A stretch of DNA of 64,000 bases, taken from the NCBI GenBank assembly GCA_017530365.1, contig JAFXMK010000014.1, positions 1 through 64,000 on the forward strand, read 5' to 3'. The notes beneath the pieces are model-generated. The model saw only the letters and a list, made by a program, of their open reading frames with translations, was not told the DNA's origin and did not search any database. Shown piece after piece: positions 24,901 through 33,459 of this stretch (its first letter is position 1; each line of letters opens with the position of its first letter). The stretch is from Bacteroidales bacterium (GTDB lineage Bacteria; Bacteroidota; Bacteroidia; Bacteroidales; F082). The position numbers and the translations under genes were made by a program.

Positions 24901-27900
24901 GTTATACCTTCCAGAACTGGACCAAGAACGACTCAGTGGTTTCCACTTCAAGAACGCTTAACATCACGGTAACAGAATCTGCCTCATACGTCGCTAACTT
25001 CACGCTGAATAGCTACGCCATTGACGCCACGGTGAACCCGGCAGTCGGTGGCACGGTCACAGGCACTGGCACCTACACTCATGGACAGACCTGTACTTTG
25101 ACAGCTACCGCCAATACAGGCTACCACTTCTTGAACTGGACGCTGAACAACCAAGAGGTTTCAGATTCTGAGAATATAACAATCGAAGTAACTGAGGCTG
25201 CGAACTACGTGGCGAACTTCGAGATCAACAGTTACGCTATCTCAGCCACAGCCAACCCGACCATTGGCGGTGCCATTCATGTAGCCGATACGATCTTCAC
25301 AGGCGGCACCTTCGAGCATAACACTCAAATTACTATGGTAGCCGAAGCCGTTACTGGCTACACCTTCCAGAACTGGACCAAAAACGGCACCGAGGTGAGC
25401 ACCAGTGCAAGCTATAGCATCACCGTCACCGAAGCGGCCAGCTATGTGGCAAACTTCGAGCTTAACAGTTATGATGTCACGGCGATGGTGTCGGTGAATC
25501 CGACCAACGGTGGTACGGTGAACGGCACGGGCACCTACAATTATGGACAGACCTGTAACTTGACGGCCATACCTGCCACAGGCCACCACTTTGTGAACTG
25601 GACCAAAAACGGCACCGAGGTCTCGACTGATCCCAACTACAGCTTCGTAGTGACTGGGGAAGATACCTATGTGGCAAACTTCGAAATCAACAGCTATGAC
25701 GTCACGGCGATGGTGTCGGTGAACCCGACCAACGGTGGTACGGTGAACGGCATGGGTACCTTCACTTATGGACAGACCTGCGACTTGACGGCTGTTCCCG
25801 CCGAAGGCTTCCACTTTGTGAAGTGGACGAAGAACGGCACCCAGGTCTCGACCAACCCTGTTTATTCCTTCACGGTTACGGAGGAAGCAAACTATGTGGC
25901 TTACTTCGAGATTAATAGTTACGCGATCACGGCAACAGCCAATCCTACTGAAGGCGGTACGATCACTGGTGCTGGAACCTTCAACCACTTCGCCAACTGC
26001 ACGCTGACGGCCACCGCTGCTACGGGCTATACCTTCCTCAGATGGACGAAGAACGGCACTCAGGTGTCCACCAATCCGACCTATACCTTCCAAGTGACAG
26101 AGGCAACAAGCTATGTCGCCCACTTCCAGCTGAACAGCTACGAGATTACAGCCACCGCCAATCCTACTGATGGTGGTATGATCACTGGCGCTGGTACCTA
26201 CAACCACTTCGAGAACTGCACGCTGACGGCAACTCCCGCCACAGGCTATCACTTCGTCAAGTGGACGAAGAACGGCACTCAGGTCTCGACCAATACCAGC
26301 TATACCTTCGAGGTAACAGGCGCTGCCAGCTATGTGGCCCACTTCGAACTGAACAGCTACGCCATCACAGCCACAGCCAATCCTTCTGATGGCGGTACGA
26401 TCACTGGCGCTGGCACTTACAACCACTTCGCCAACTGCACGCTTACGGCAACTCCTGCCACAGGCTACCACTTCGTGAAATGGACGAAGAACGGCACTCA
26501 GGTCTCGACCAATACCAGCTATACCTTCGAGGTAACAGGCGCTGCCAGCTACGTGGCCCACTTCGAACTGAACAGCTACGCTATCATTGCCACTGCGAAC
26601 CCAACAGCAGGCGGCACGATTACCGGTGCTGGAACCTACAACCACTTCGCCAACTGCACGCTGACGGCTACTCCGGCTACAGGTTACCACTTCGTCAAGT
26701 GGACGAAGAACGGCACCCAGGTCTCGGCCAATGCCAGCTATACCTTCGAGGTAACAGGCGCTGCCAGCTATGTGGCCCACTTCGAACTGAACAGCTACGC
26801 CATCACAGCCACAGCCAACCCAACAGCAGGCGGCACGATCACTGGCGCTGGCACTTACAACCACTTCGCCAATTGCACGCTGACAGCCACCGCTGCTACA
26901 GGCTATCATTTCGTCAACTGGACCGAAGGCACCACAATCGTTTCAACGAACGCTAGCTATAACTTCCAAGTGACTGGAGCCAGAACGTTGGTGGCCAACT
27001 TCGAAATCAATGGTTACACGATCACGGCTATGGCTAACCCGACAGCGGGCGGCACGGTGACAGGAGCGGGCAGCTACAACCACTTCGAGACTTGCACATT
27101 GACAGCTACTCCTAATGCGGGCTACTACTTTGTGAGATGGACCAAGGGCTCTGAGATCGTCTCCACGGAAGCAGAGTATAGCTTTGAGGTGACTGAAACA
27201 GCCACCTATAAGGCTCATTTTGCGAAGATCGCCTACGCCATCACTGCCGAAGCTAATCCTGAGGAAGGCGGTACCATCACTGGTACAGGTGAGTCCTTCT
27301 ACTATAACACGACATGTCAGCTGAAAGCAACAGCCAATACAGGTTATCATTTCGTGAACTGGACTAAAGATGGCGTCGAGGTGTCAACCAACCGCATCTA
27401 TAACTTCACGGTGACAGAGTCAGCTCACTATGTAGCCAACTTCGAACTCGATACCTTCATAATCACAGCAAGCGTCGATCCTGAAGAAGGTGGTTCCGTT
27501 ACTGGTGCTGGAACTTACAGCTATGGTGAAACTGTTACTTTGACAGCTGAGGCCAAACCCGATTACCAGTTTGTAAATTGGACCGAGGGCGATGCAGTGG
27601 TCTCCGAGGAAGCTACACTCACATTTGAAGTTGACAGCGACAGACAATTGGTGGCTCACTTCATCAGCACCTGGGGTATCATTGACCATGACGCCTTGAA
27701 GGTATCGATCTACCCGAATCCTGCTTCTTACAAACTGACCATTGAAGCTTCTGAACCGGTCAACACACTTGAGATATACAACATCAATGGAGCTTTGGTG
27801 AGCAAACAGAAGAATTGTTCCGACAAGATAGAGATCTATCTTGAGAGCTATGCCGCTGGAACATACATGATCCGTTTAACCACTGCCAGCGGTGTTGAAA

Positions 27901-27923
27901 TGAGAAAATTTGTAAAGGAATAA
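21909..27923 (+). CDS. Giant T9SS-exported repeat adhesin (17 Listeria-Bacteroides-type repeats)
   Basis: 2004 residues. A signal peptide (about residues 1-20, ending ATKA) is followed by a choice-of-anchor-J-like domain with SYTKDGSMEGMGDAFFVDD. Two InlB/Listeria-Bacteroides-type repeats come next, then two FN3-like segments flanking a second anchor-J domain (IVIDENFDNGIPSDW...YFAVDNILMVG). Fifteen further repeats of 72-92 residues follow (most 73-75), each with an NPxxGGTxTGxGxY start, a GYxFxxWTKNG core and a YVAxFE end. The last ~85 residues (VSIYPNPASYKLTIEASEP, EMRKFVKE) are a T9SS type A sorting domain. It is predicted to be a long surface-attached fibre. It is first in an operon with an outer-membrane barrel (13-base gap) and a TANFOR-like protein. 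Confidence 0.92.
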   Translation: MRNFTLLTLLLFFALGATKANPDNPPKANTEPEFEVKAYYYPDSRYEHSAKVQVLWGSTFYDFESQGQDPFSGWINDSIYPWTVTQPQIPGYHGNLCLMSGNSGVNNSTSSIEIPVYFVQDGSISFLGGCYGEGDFWDVCEFYIDDTLKFSNGALQTWETYSFDVSAGMHVFKWSYTKDGSMEGMGDAFFVDDVVFSGTSRLGDPGSVYNVYRRSFDATGAYTDQTKIADNVTGNQYMVVNWAELAQGEYQFGIENPTMETAGIFWSNTLNKSTVDYFEVTATVDPAIGGTVTGGGSFAYGEICTLKAESNNWYTFSYWTKNDTVIDGLYSPTYSFSVTENVTIQAHFDPAFIYYEVYAVPEEGGEAIMVRDTIQWEALSLGDTVTLKATPNDGFSFANWTAEGAIGQKSGQSRGTQFLSDSATCSVILSEDLLNNIFEPYYILDGDTIEGISEGAYISFLANFEEGIGDCKRPKDFANIDLGPDFATFSWTEKGIAESWYICYHPVTPAYTEDIMVEVNENPCTITGLQPETQYQVFVVPSCGVEAGVPNSIVSSSSIMFTTLGPCPTPLHVEVDSVTGCTASVKWMDYSDSYAVETCQPDIVIDENFDNGIPSDWDNDSNYPWTVVNGRMQSGNAGVASSTSTISITATFNSNGYVDFDAECMGEGEFSMGYAFDYGGFFIDSDTLFMAGTDISGVNHYHYEVTAGTHTFTWSYTKDGSADNEGDYFAVDNILMVGAFSWDRPFTVEESQCTITGLNPLTKYAVHVQGICEDEETEWSNPVFFTTNDVCFITASVNPTGAGTVTGAGEYHLGDSCTLVATANTGYLFANWTKGGRIYSNEETFSFAVSEDAEFVANFERIEYYLSLSPAPQDGGSTEFLNDSTQVFHYGDEVSIKATPNQGYNFANWTVWGGNDEIVLTTNPIYNFTIGGNNPVTTLYPEGGQIALIANFEMRNLDITVTTNPVAGGTVQVSDTIFTGGTFAYGETLTMNAIENTGYTFQNWTKNDSVVSTSRTLNITVTESASYVANFTLNSYAIDATVNPAVGGTVTGTGTYTHGQTCTLTATANTGYHFLNWTLNNQEVSDSENITIEVTEAANYVANFEINSYAISATANPTIGGAIHVADTIFTGGTFEHNTQITMVAEAVTGYTFQNWTKNGTEVSTSASYSITVTEAASYVANFELNSYDVTAMVSVNPTNGGTVNGTGTYNYGQTCNLTAIPATGHHFVNWTKNGTEVSTDPNYSFVVTGEDTYVANFEINSYDVTAMVSVNPTNGGTVNGMGTFTYGQTCDLTAVPAEGFHFVKWTKNGTQVSTNPVYSFTVTEEANYVAYFEINSYAITATANPTEGGTITGAGTFNHFANCTLTATAATGYTFLRWTKNGTQVSTNPTYTFQVTEATSYVAHFQLNSYEITATANPTDGGMITGAGTYNHFENCTLTATPATGYHFVKWTKNGTQVSTNTSYTFEVTGAASYVAHFELNSYAITATANPSDGGTITGAGTYNHFANCTLTATPATGYHFVKWTKNGTQVSTNTSYTFEVTGAASYVAHFELNSYAIIATANPTAGGTITGAGTYNHFANCTLTATPATGYHFVKWTKNGTQVSANASYTFEVTGAASYVAHFELNSYAITATANPTAGGTITGAGTYNHFANCTLTATAATGYHFVNWTEGTTIVSTNASYNFQVTGARTLVANFEINGYTITAMANPTAGGTVTGAGSYNHFETCTLTATPNAGYYFVRWTKGSEIVSTEAEYSFEVTETATYKAHFAKIAYAITAEANPEEGGTITGTGESFYYNTTCQLKATANTGYHFVNWTKDGVEVSTNRIYNFTVTESAHYVANFELDTFIITASVDPEEGGSVTGAGTYSYGETVTLTAEAKPDYQFVNWTEGDAVVSEEATLTFEVDSDRQLVAHFISTWGIIDHDALKVSIYPNPASYKLTIEASEPVNTLEIYNINGALVSKQKNCSDKIEIYLESYAAGTYMIRLTTASGVEMRKFVKE
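24276..27665 (+). repeat. Tandem array of ~219-base units in the adhesin gene
   Basis: Fifteen tandem coding units. From 25911 to 27224 the unit length is exactly 219 bases (starts 25911, 26130, 26349, 26568, 26787, 27006). Units from 26130 to 27005 are the most alike, with long identical stretches between neighbours; units at the edges are more diverged. Confidence 0.88.
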
Positions 27924-27936
27924 AAAACTATTTGCC

Positions 27937-29895
27937 ATGAAACGCTATATATTGTATTTCCTTTGTTTTTCGTTGTTTGGCCTTTCATTAACTTCAAGGG
28001 CACAGGAAGGAGAACGTCAAACCTTAATTGACCCGTTGACCGTTTCAGGTACGGTTGGAACTATGATCACCTCATCGTGGAATAATGCCGACTTGCATTA
28101 CACCTCCCCGTTTTCGGCCATTGCCTACGCTAACGCGACATTTAACGTCTATGGTATCAGCGTTCCCATGAGTGTCAATCTCATCAATGTGAGTGCTGAG
28201 CAGTTTACCCTTTCCCGGCCTAGCTTCACGATCAACTTTAGACCCACCTGGAGAAGATTCACCTTCTATTTGGGTACGGCTGCCATGAATTTTTCCAATT
28301 ACACGTATAACGGAATTTCTTTCGATGGTGTAGGTATGGAATATCGTGGCAAGAAGTTCCGGTTTGGAGGTTTCTACGGCAATTTCAACCATGCCACCAC
28401 CTTCCGCACTCAACTTGATGACCGAGATGCCATCCAATTCCTTTCCGATTCGTTGTTGGGCATGAACAATGTGGCTTATACGACCTTCCCGCAGTTCAAA
28501 CGTAATGCATACGCTGCCCATATTGCCGTTGGTAGTCTGCGTAACTATGTGGATCTCAGTGTTCTCCATGCCGCCGACGACTTAAACAGTTTGCCATCCC
28601 AGTGGTATATGTACAATGTTTTTTCTTCCGAAATCATCGATACTACACTCATTGTGCGTGACTCTACGATTAAAGGAAAAGAAAACTTGGCCTTGGGTTT
28701 GAGAGGACATTTCTCCTTTGGCAAATGGGCGATGTTTGAAGCCAACTTGGGAGCCAGCTTCTATACGCCTGACATTACCAGGGAGGAAATCGTGTTGGAA
28801 GGCGGCGATGATGTCGAGGCAGCCAATAAAATCATGGGCGGTTTCAGGAAGGCTGGCCTTTTCAACGTCCGTTACGGCAGTGAAGTTCGCTTCGCTGGTG
28901 ACGCCTTGCTGAATTTGAATTTCCAACCTGTTACTGCAATCTTGACATACCGTTTTGTGCAACCCAACTACACCTCTTTGGGTGCCAATGGATTTAACCA
29001 AAACGCCCAGACCTTCGGTGCTAATGTTTCCACTTCATTGTTAAACAACACCGCTTTTCTGAGATTGAATGGCTATCTGCAACGCGACAATTTGGACAAG
29101 AAACAGAAATATACCAATCAGGTGGGTTCCTATTCCGTCACTTGGAACAACTTCTTTGGCGATAATGTAGCCTTGGCCGTCATGTACAACGGCGTGACGC
29201 AGAAACAGAAGGACGGCGTGTTGGAAGTCCCCGAAGAAGTCCGTATGAACCAGATTACCCATAGCTTGGACATATCGCCCAGTTACTTCTTGTCTCTTGA
29301 CAACGAACATACATTTAGCTTGGATTTCAATTTGTTGCAAAATAAGAACCGTAACAAGCAGTTGGCTTGGGAAGGTTTCAATGTCACTACCACAAGTTTC
29401 GGTCTTGGTTATGAAGTTTATCTTACTGGACAGCGCCTCTCGGTCGATGCCAATTACGACTACTCACTGTCACGCTCCCCTGGCAATGATTACAACTCCC
29501 ACTGCCTTTCGGGCGGTACTACCTATACCATTCTTCAAAAAGAGAATCTGACGCTTTCTGGCAACGCCAGGCTGACGATGGCCTTCAATATTGAGAAAAT
29601 GGAAACAGATGAGATTCCGGATGAGGAGAAGCTGGTTTTGAACCGTCTCGCCCACCGCATGGGTACCGAAGTCGGCCCCGAGATAACCAACGATTTCTCC
29701 ATTGCCACCCGTCTGGGCGCCACGTTGAACTACAAGAATCGCCATCATGCGTCTCTCTTCTTCTCTGTCAGTAATTATAGCGACAACATCATCATTGGTC
29801 AGCATGTGGCTGTCAATACCGACGTGCGTATGCAGCTCGAATATAGCTATAGCTTTGCTTCCCGCTTGGTTAAGTCAAAAAAAGGTATAAAATAA
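27937..29895 (+). CDS. Outer-membrane beta-barrel protein, unassigned
   Basis: 652 residues with a signal peptide (MKRYILYFLCFSLFGLSLTS plus RAQ). The rest has alternating amphipathic strands with aromatic girdles (FTFYLGTAAMNFSNYTYNGI, FRFGGFYGNFNHATTF, LSVDANYDYSLSRSPG). It finishes with barrel-like strands (MQLEYSYSFASRLV) before a short basic tail. It has no plug or carboxypeptidase-like domain, so it is not a classical SusC-type receptor. It sits 13 bases after the giant adhesin and 23 before the TANFOR-like gene. It may be a surface anchor or assembly partner for them; that role is inference. Confidence 0.72.
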   Translation: MKRYILYFLCFSLFGLSLTSRAQEGERQTLIDPLTVSGTVGTMITSSWNNADLHYTSPFSAIAYANATFNVYGISVPMSVNLINVSAEQFTLSRPSFTINFRPTWRRFTFYLGTAAMNFSNYTYNGISFDGVGMEYRGKKFRFGGFYGNFNHATTFRTQLDDRDAIQFLSDSLLGMNNVAYTTFPQFKRNAYAAHIAVGSLRNYVDLSVLHAADDLNSLPSQWYMYNVFSSEIIDTTLIVRDSTIKGKENLALGLRGHFSFGKWAMFEANLGASFYTPDITREEIVLEGGDDVEAANKIMGGFRKAGLFNVRYGSEVRFAGDALLNLNFQPVTAILTYRFVQPNYTSLGANGFNQNAQTFGANVSTSLLNNTAFLRLNGYLQRDNLDKKQKYTNQVGSYSVTWNNFFGDNVALAVMYNGVTQKQKDGVLEVPEEVRMNQITHSLDISPSYFLSLDNEHTFSLDFNLLQNKNRNKQLAWEGFNVTTTSFGLGYEVYLTGQRLSVDANYDYSLSRSPGNDYNSHCLSGGTTYTILQKENLTLSGNARLTMAFNIEKMETDEIPDEEKLVLNRLAHRMGTEVGPEITNDFSIATRLGATLNYKNRHHASLFFSVSNYSDNIIIGQHVAVNTDVRMQLEYSYSFASRLVKSKKGIK

Positions 29896-29918
29896 AAGAA
29901 TCATAAAAACAAATTGAT

Positions 29919-31979
29919 ATGAAACGCTTATTTCGATTTTTAGTTTTGGCTGCTACTCTTGTTATTGGATTAACAACGGTATCGGCACAGCAGGTACAGG
30001 TGCTGTTGAACCCCAAGGTTCCTTCCTTGCCATCGACAGTGACCAGTTATTTGGATGATCCGTTCCATTACTTCAACGTACAGTTTATCGTGACCGGTGC
30101 TCCAAGTGAGGGTATCGACGTCTTCTTCAACATGGAATTTTCTGTCAATACCGCTCCGTTCTATGTCCGTACCCTGCCAGGTACGAAGCCTATGCTACCT
30201 ATCCATCTTCGTGAGGGAGTCAATAGAATGACGACCGATATCTTACACACTCAAGTTGTTAACCGTTCGGAAACCAATTTCGATTATAGCAATCCGCTCA
30301 ACGCCTTACAGTTACCCGAAGGCACCTATGAGCTTTGCTTGGATTTTTATAATTGGGAAACAGATGCTCTGATTGAACGCATCGGACCTTGTCCTTCTTT
30401 CGACATCTGCTATTCAGGCTCTGCACCCGAACTGGTGACCCCTCTGGCGGGTGCCCAGATTGCCATGAATGGCATCCAGGTGGTGACCCCGGTTCGAAAA
30501 GTGACTTTCTTCTGGAATAATGTCATATCCAACTGTGCCACCAACAACACCCGTTTCAAATATCAGCTGAAGATGGTGAAGGTGCTGAATGGCCAGAACT
30601 ATCAGGATGCCATCAGGCTTAACCCTACCGTCTTCTTCACAGAGGTGCCTAACAAGAATTTTGCTGTGTTGGACACCTTGCTTGACGTCAAGATTCAATT
30701 GGAACGCGGTGCGCTCTATGTGGCTCAGGTGCACGCTGAACAACTCAATAATTTGGACCAATCCTTCAACATCGCCAACGAAGGCAATAGCCAGCCAATG
30801 CCTTTCTACTGGGGCTATAATCAAGATGTTGTCAATCCTAATTTGACGTCATTCGAATTCGATAACCCCACAGGAAACACTAATAATATGGGTGGAAAGA
30901 AAACAACCGCCAAGAACAGATTGTCAAGACAATATGGTTTTGTTGTTGATGACGAAAGTGAGGAAGGAGAGATAAGTGAAGGAGTGGAAGGCCTGACCGT
31001 GTGGGAAGGCGGTGTCGAAGAGGTGTCGGGATTGGAGACCATTGTCGAAGAGATGCAAACGCAACAATTCGTTGGTTTTTCCTCCAAACGCCATTATGTG
31101 GTAAGCGACGGCTACTACACGATCCCGATGACGGACAATATAGACGTCCTTTTCACACCTCTTAAACATAAGTCGCTGAAAAATATTTCATACGCCATTG
31201 AGGTGTACGATTATATGGATGGTGGCGTTGACAGTATCACCGCATACGAGCCGCTTTGCAGTGCATTGATTGAAAAAGTTCCCGATAGATACAACCTGAA
31301 GGACAACAATGAATTGATAAGCCATACCCTCGATAGTTGTGGTACCTTGCTGGAAGAAGGCAACCTTTACTATCTGCAACTGACTTCCTTCTTCACGGCC
31401 AGTTATTGGGATTACATGATTGCCGACACTAGCTTCTATGTCAACGAGATGTTGGCAGAGCATATCCATGACACCATCTCGCGTGAATTCGTTGAGGAAG
31501 AGTTAATGTATCCCAATGGTGTCTTCTTCCAATGGGGCGATGACCCGAATGTACCAGGCATCACAACACCTCAATGGAAAGCTCCCGTGAATCGCACTGG
31601 CGACGACATCTATGATCCACAGAATTATGAGCTTCCCAAATCAGTGCCTGAAGTGAAGTTGGCCAAATCGTTCCCAGTCTCCTGGACTTCCGTTAAAAAC
31701 GTAGCTAAAGGTGACGAAGAGGAATTTGAGGTGAATGTTATAGAACTTGAACCAGGCCAGACCTTGGAAGAGGCTTTTTGGACAAACGAGGTGTTGGTCT
31801 CTCGTACCGTGACCAAAGCCCATGAGATCTCTGCCAATGATGTTGATTTCTTTAAGGTATTCTCGCCAGGAAAGACTTACGTCATGACATTGAGCACCAC
31901 CGTGAATAGTGAGGAAAACTACTACCACTTTGAAAACGGTAATGAAGCGCTGCCAATCGTCTTCAAGATCGTTAAGTAA
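29919..31979 (+). CDS. TANFOR-like secreted protein, 686 residues
   Basis: Signal peptide: MKRLFRFLVLAATLVIGLTT plus VSA. Residues ~25-170 match what I recall of the TANFOR-type domain: VQVLLNPKVPSLPSTVTSYL, VFFNMEFSVN, LQLPEGTYELCLDFYNWETD and a Cys pair in CPSFDIC. FN3-like segments follow (PLAGAQIAMNGIQ, KVTFFWNNVIS, RFKYQLKMVKV). A Glu-rich low-complexity region lies near residues 340-380, and more beta-rich modules come after it. There is no clear T9SS sorting domain at the C-terminus (YHFENGNEALPIVFKIVK). It is the third gene of the adhesin operon and is probably exported. The domain call is tentative. Confidence 0.65.
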   Translation: MKRLFRFLVLAATLVIGLTTVSAQQVQVLLNPKVPSLPSTVTSYLDDPFHYFNVQFIVTGAPSEGIDVFFNMEFSVNTAPFYVRTLPGTKPMLPIHLREGVNRMTTDILHTQVVNRSETNFDYSNPLNALQLPEGTYELCLDFYNWETDALIERIGPCPSFDICYSGSAPELVTPLAGAQIAMNGIQVVTPVRKVTFFWNNVISNCATNNTRFKYQLKMVKVLNGQNYQDAIRLNPTVFFTEVPNKNFAVLDTLLDVKIQLERGALYVAQVHAEQLNNLDQSFNIANEGNSQPMPFYWGYNQDVVNPNLTSFEFDNPTGNTNNMGGKKTTAKNRLSRQYGFVVDDESEEGEISEGVEGLTVWEGGVEEVSGLETIVEEMQTQQFVGFSSKRHYVVSDGYYTIPMTDNIDVLFTPLKHKSLKNISYAIEVYDYMDGGVDSITAYEPLCSALIEKVPDRYNLKDNNELISHTLDSCGTLLEEGNLYYLQLTSFFTASYWDYMIADTSFYVNEMLAEHIHDTISREFVEEELMYPNGVFFQWGDDPNVPGITTPQWKAPVNRTGDDIYDPQNYELPKSVPEVKLAKSFPVSWTSVKNVAKGDEEEFEVNVIELEPGQTLEEAFWTNEVLVSRTVTKAHEISANDVDFFKVFSPGKTYVMTLSTTVNSEENYYHFENGNEALPIVFKIVK

Positions 31980-31986
31980 ACGAAGC

Positions 31987-33447
31987 TTATTTCCAGAAGT
32001 TTCTTGAGAATATAGAAATCAATGTAAACAGCTCGACACGGCCGAGCAACATAAACACCACAAGGATCCATTTGACGATCTGAGGCAAGAAAGCGTAGGT
32101 TCCGTAGGGGCCTACGCTTCCTATTCCTGTACCTAGGTTGCTCAAGGTGGCGATCGTGGCTCCCACCGAAGTGTTGAAATCGACGCCCAACGTGAGTAGG
32201 GCGATAATGCCGATCACAAAAATGAAGAAATAAACGAAAACAAAGGTCATTGTCTTGAAAATGACATTTTTCGACAATGCCTTCTTGTTGATCTTCACTG
32301 GGATGACGGCATTGGGATGCAGGATGCGTTTCAGCTCCAGGCCGGCATTCTTGGTGAAGATCAGATGACGGATGATCTTGATGCCTCCCGAAGTGGAGCC
32401 TGAACAGGCGCCGATAAACATGAGGTACAGCAACAGCACCCATAGACCCACTGGCCATGCCGTGTAGTCGCAAACGAAAAACCCTGTCGTGGTCAAGACC
32501 GACACCACGCTGAAGAAGGAGGTGCGGACGGCATAGCCGACATTGGCTTTCATGAGGAAAACCAAAGCGATTGCCAAAGCGACTCCCACCGTGCAGATCA
32601 TGATCACAAAATGCTTGAACTCCTCATTCTTGAACAGCGCCAAGGGGTTGCGCACCAGGGTGATCAGCAATAAGGTGAAGTTGCACCCCGACAAGGCCAT
32701 GAAGAAAGTCACCACGACTTGAGAGTAGTGGGAATAGTTGGAGATGCTTCCAGTGCGTGTGGAGAAACCACCAGAGGAGATGGTGGTCATGGAATGACAG
32801 ACGGCATCGAACAGGTCCATGTCGCCCCAATTCAGCAAGAGGGTCTCCAACACGGTGAAGAAGAGGTACAAGCCCCACAGCCTCTTGGCGGTGTGCATGG
32901 TGCGTGGATGCAATTTGTCATAGTTGATGCCGTTCATCTCGGTCATAAACAGCTGCATGCCACCGACACTCAGGAAGGGGATGATGGCAACGGCAAAGAC
33001 GATGATGGCCAGACCGCCGATCCATTGTGTCATGCTGCGCCATAACAGGATGTCTTTCGGTACCGTCTCGATTTGGGTAAGGATGGTGGCACCAGTGGTC
33101 GTGAACCCCGACAGGGCCTCAAAGAAGGCGTCTGTGAAGTTAGGCACGCTCTTGCTGAGCAGGAAAGGCAGTCCGCCGAACAACGACATCATCAGCCAAG
33201 AGAGGCAGATGGTTACGACACCTTCGCGGTGGTTGATGGGCTGGCCTTTTACCTTTCGGGTGGCGATGCACAGGATAAAACCTGTCAGGACGGTGATGAG
33301 CGCGGAAAAAGGCATGCTAAAAGCATTGATGCCGTGATGGAAATAGGTCACTGGCAGAAGGCTCAGCATGAAAAAGCCCTCTATGAGCAACAGGAAGCCC
33401 TGTATGCGGAGCAAAACAGAGAGACTTATCTTACCGGTCGCACTCAT
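31987..33447 (-). CDS. trkH: Trk potassium uptake channel subunit TrkH
   Basis: 486 residues, a polytopic membrane protein. TrkH/KtrB hallmarks include FEALSGFTTTGATIL and TTISSGGFSTRTGS (P-loops with conserved Gly), SVVSVLTTTGFFVCDY, IGACSGSTSGGIKIIRH and LSNLGTGIGSVGPYG. It forms the K+ pore and needs the cytosolic nucleotide-binding TrkA. The trkA gene lies directly upstream (12-base gap), so the two are co-transcribed. The C-terminus converges on the TANFOR-like gene with 7 bases between. Confidence 0.95.
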   Translation of the reverse strand: MSATGKISLSVLLRIQGFLLLIEGFFMLSLLPVTYFHHGINAFSMPFSALITVLTGFILCIATRKVKGQPINHREGVVTICLSWLMMSLFGGLPFLLSKSVPNFTDAFFEALSGFTTTGATILTQIETVPKDILLWRSMTQWIGGLAIIVFAVAIIPFLSVGGMQLFMTEMNGINYDKLHPRTMHTAKRLWGLYLFFTVLETLLLNWGDMDLFDAVCHSMTTISSGGFSTRTGSISNYSHYSQVVVTFFMALSGCNFTLLLITLVRNPLALFKNEEFKHFVIMICTVGVALAIALVFLMKANVGYAVRTSFFSVVSVLTTTGFFVCDYTAWPVGLWVLLLYLMFIGACSGSTSGGIKIIRHLIFTKNAGLELKRILHPNAVIPVKINKKALSKNVIFKTMTFVFVYFFIFVIGIIALLTLGVDFNTSVGATIATLSNLGTGIGSVGPYGTYAFLPQIVKWILVVFMLLGRVELFTLISIFSRNFWK

Positions 33448-33459
33448 CGAAGAAAGGGT

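Noticed and set aside
25242-26909. 555-codon open frame antisense to the giant adhesin
   Set aside because: It runs across the tandem repeat units, which repeat any stop-free antisense frame; its product is low-complexity and Cys/Ser/Val-rich with no recognisable domain.
24276-27665. Regular ~219-base repeats considered as CRISPR-like or satellite DNA
   Set aside because: Units are coding, in frame, and match a known protein repeat type; there are no unique spacers.
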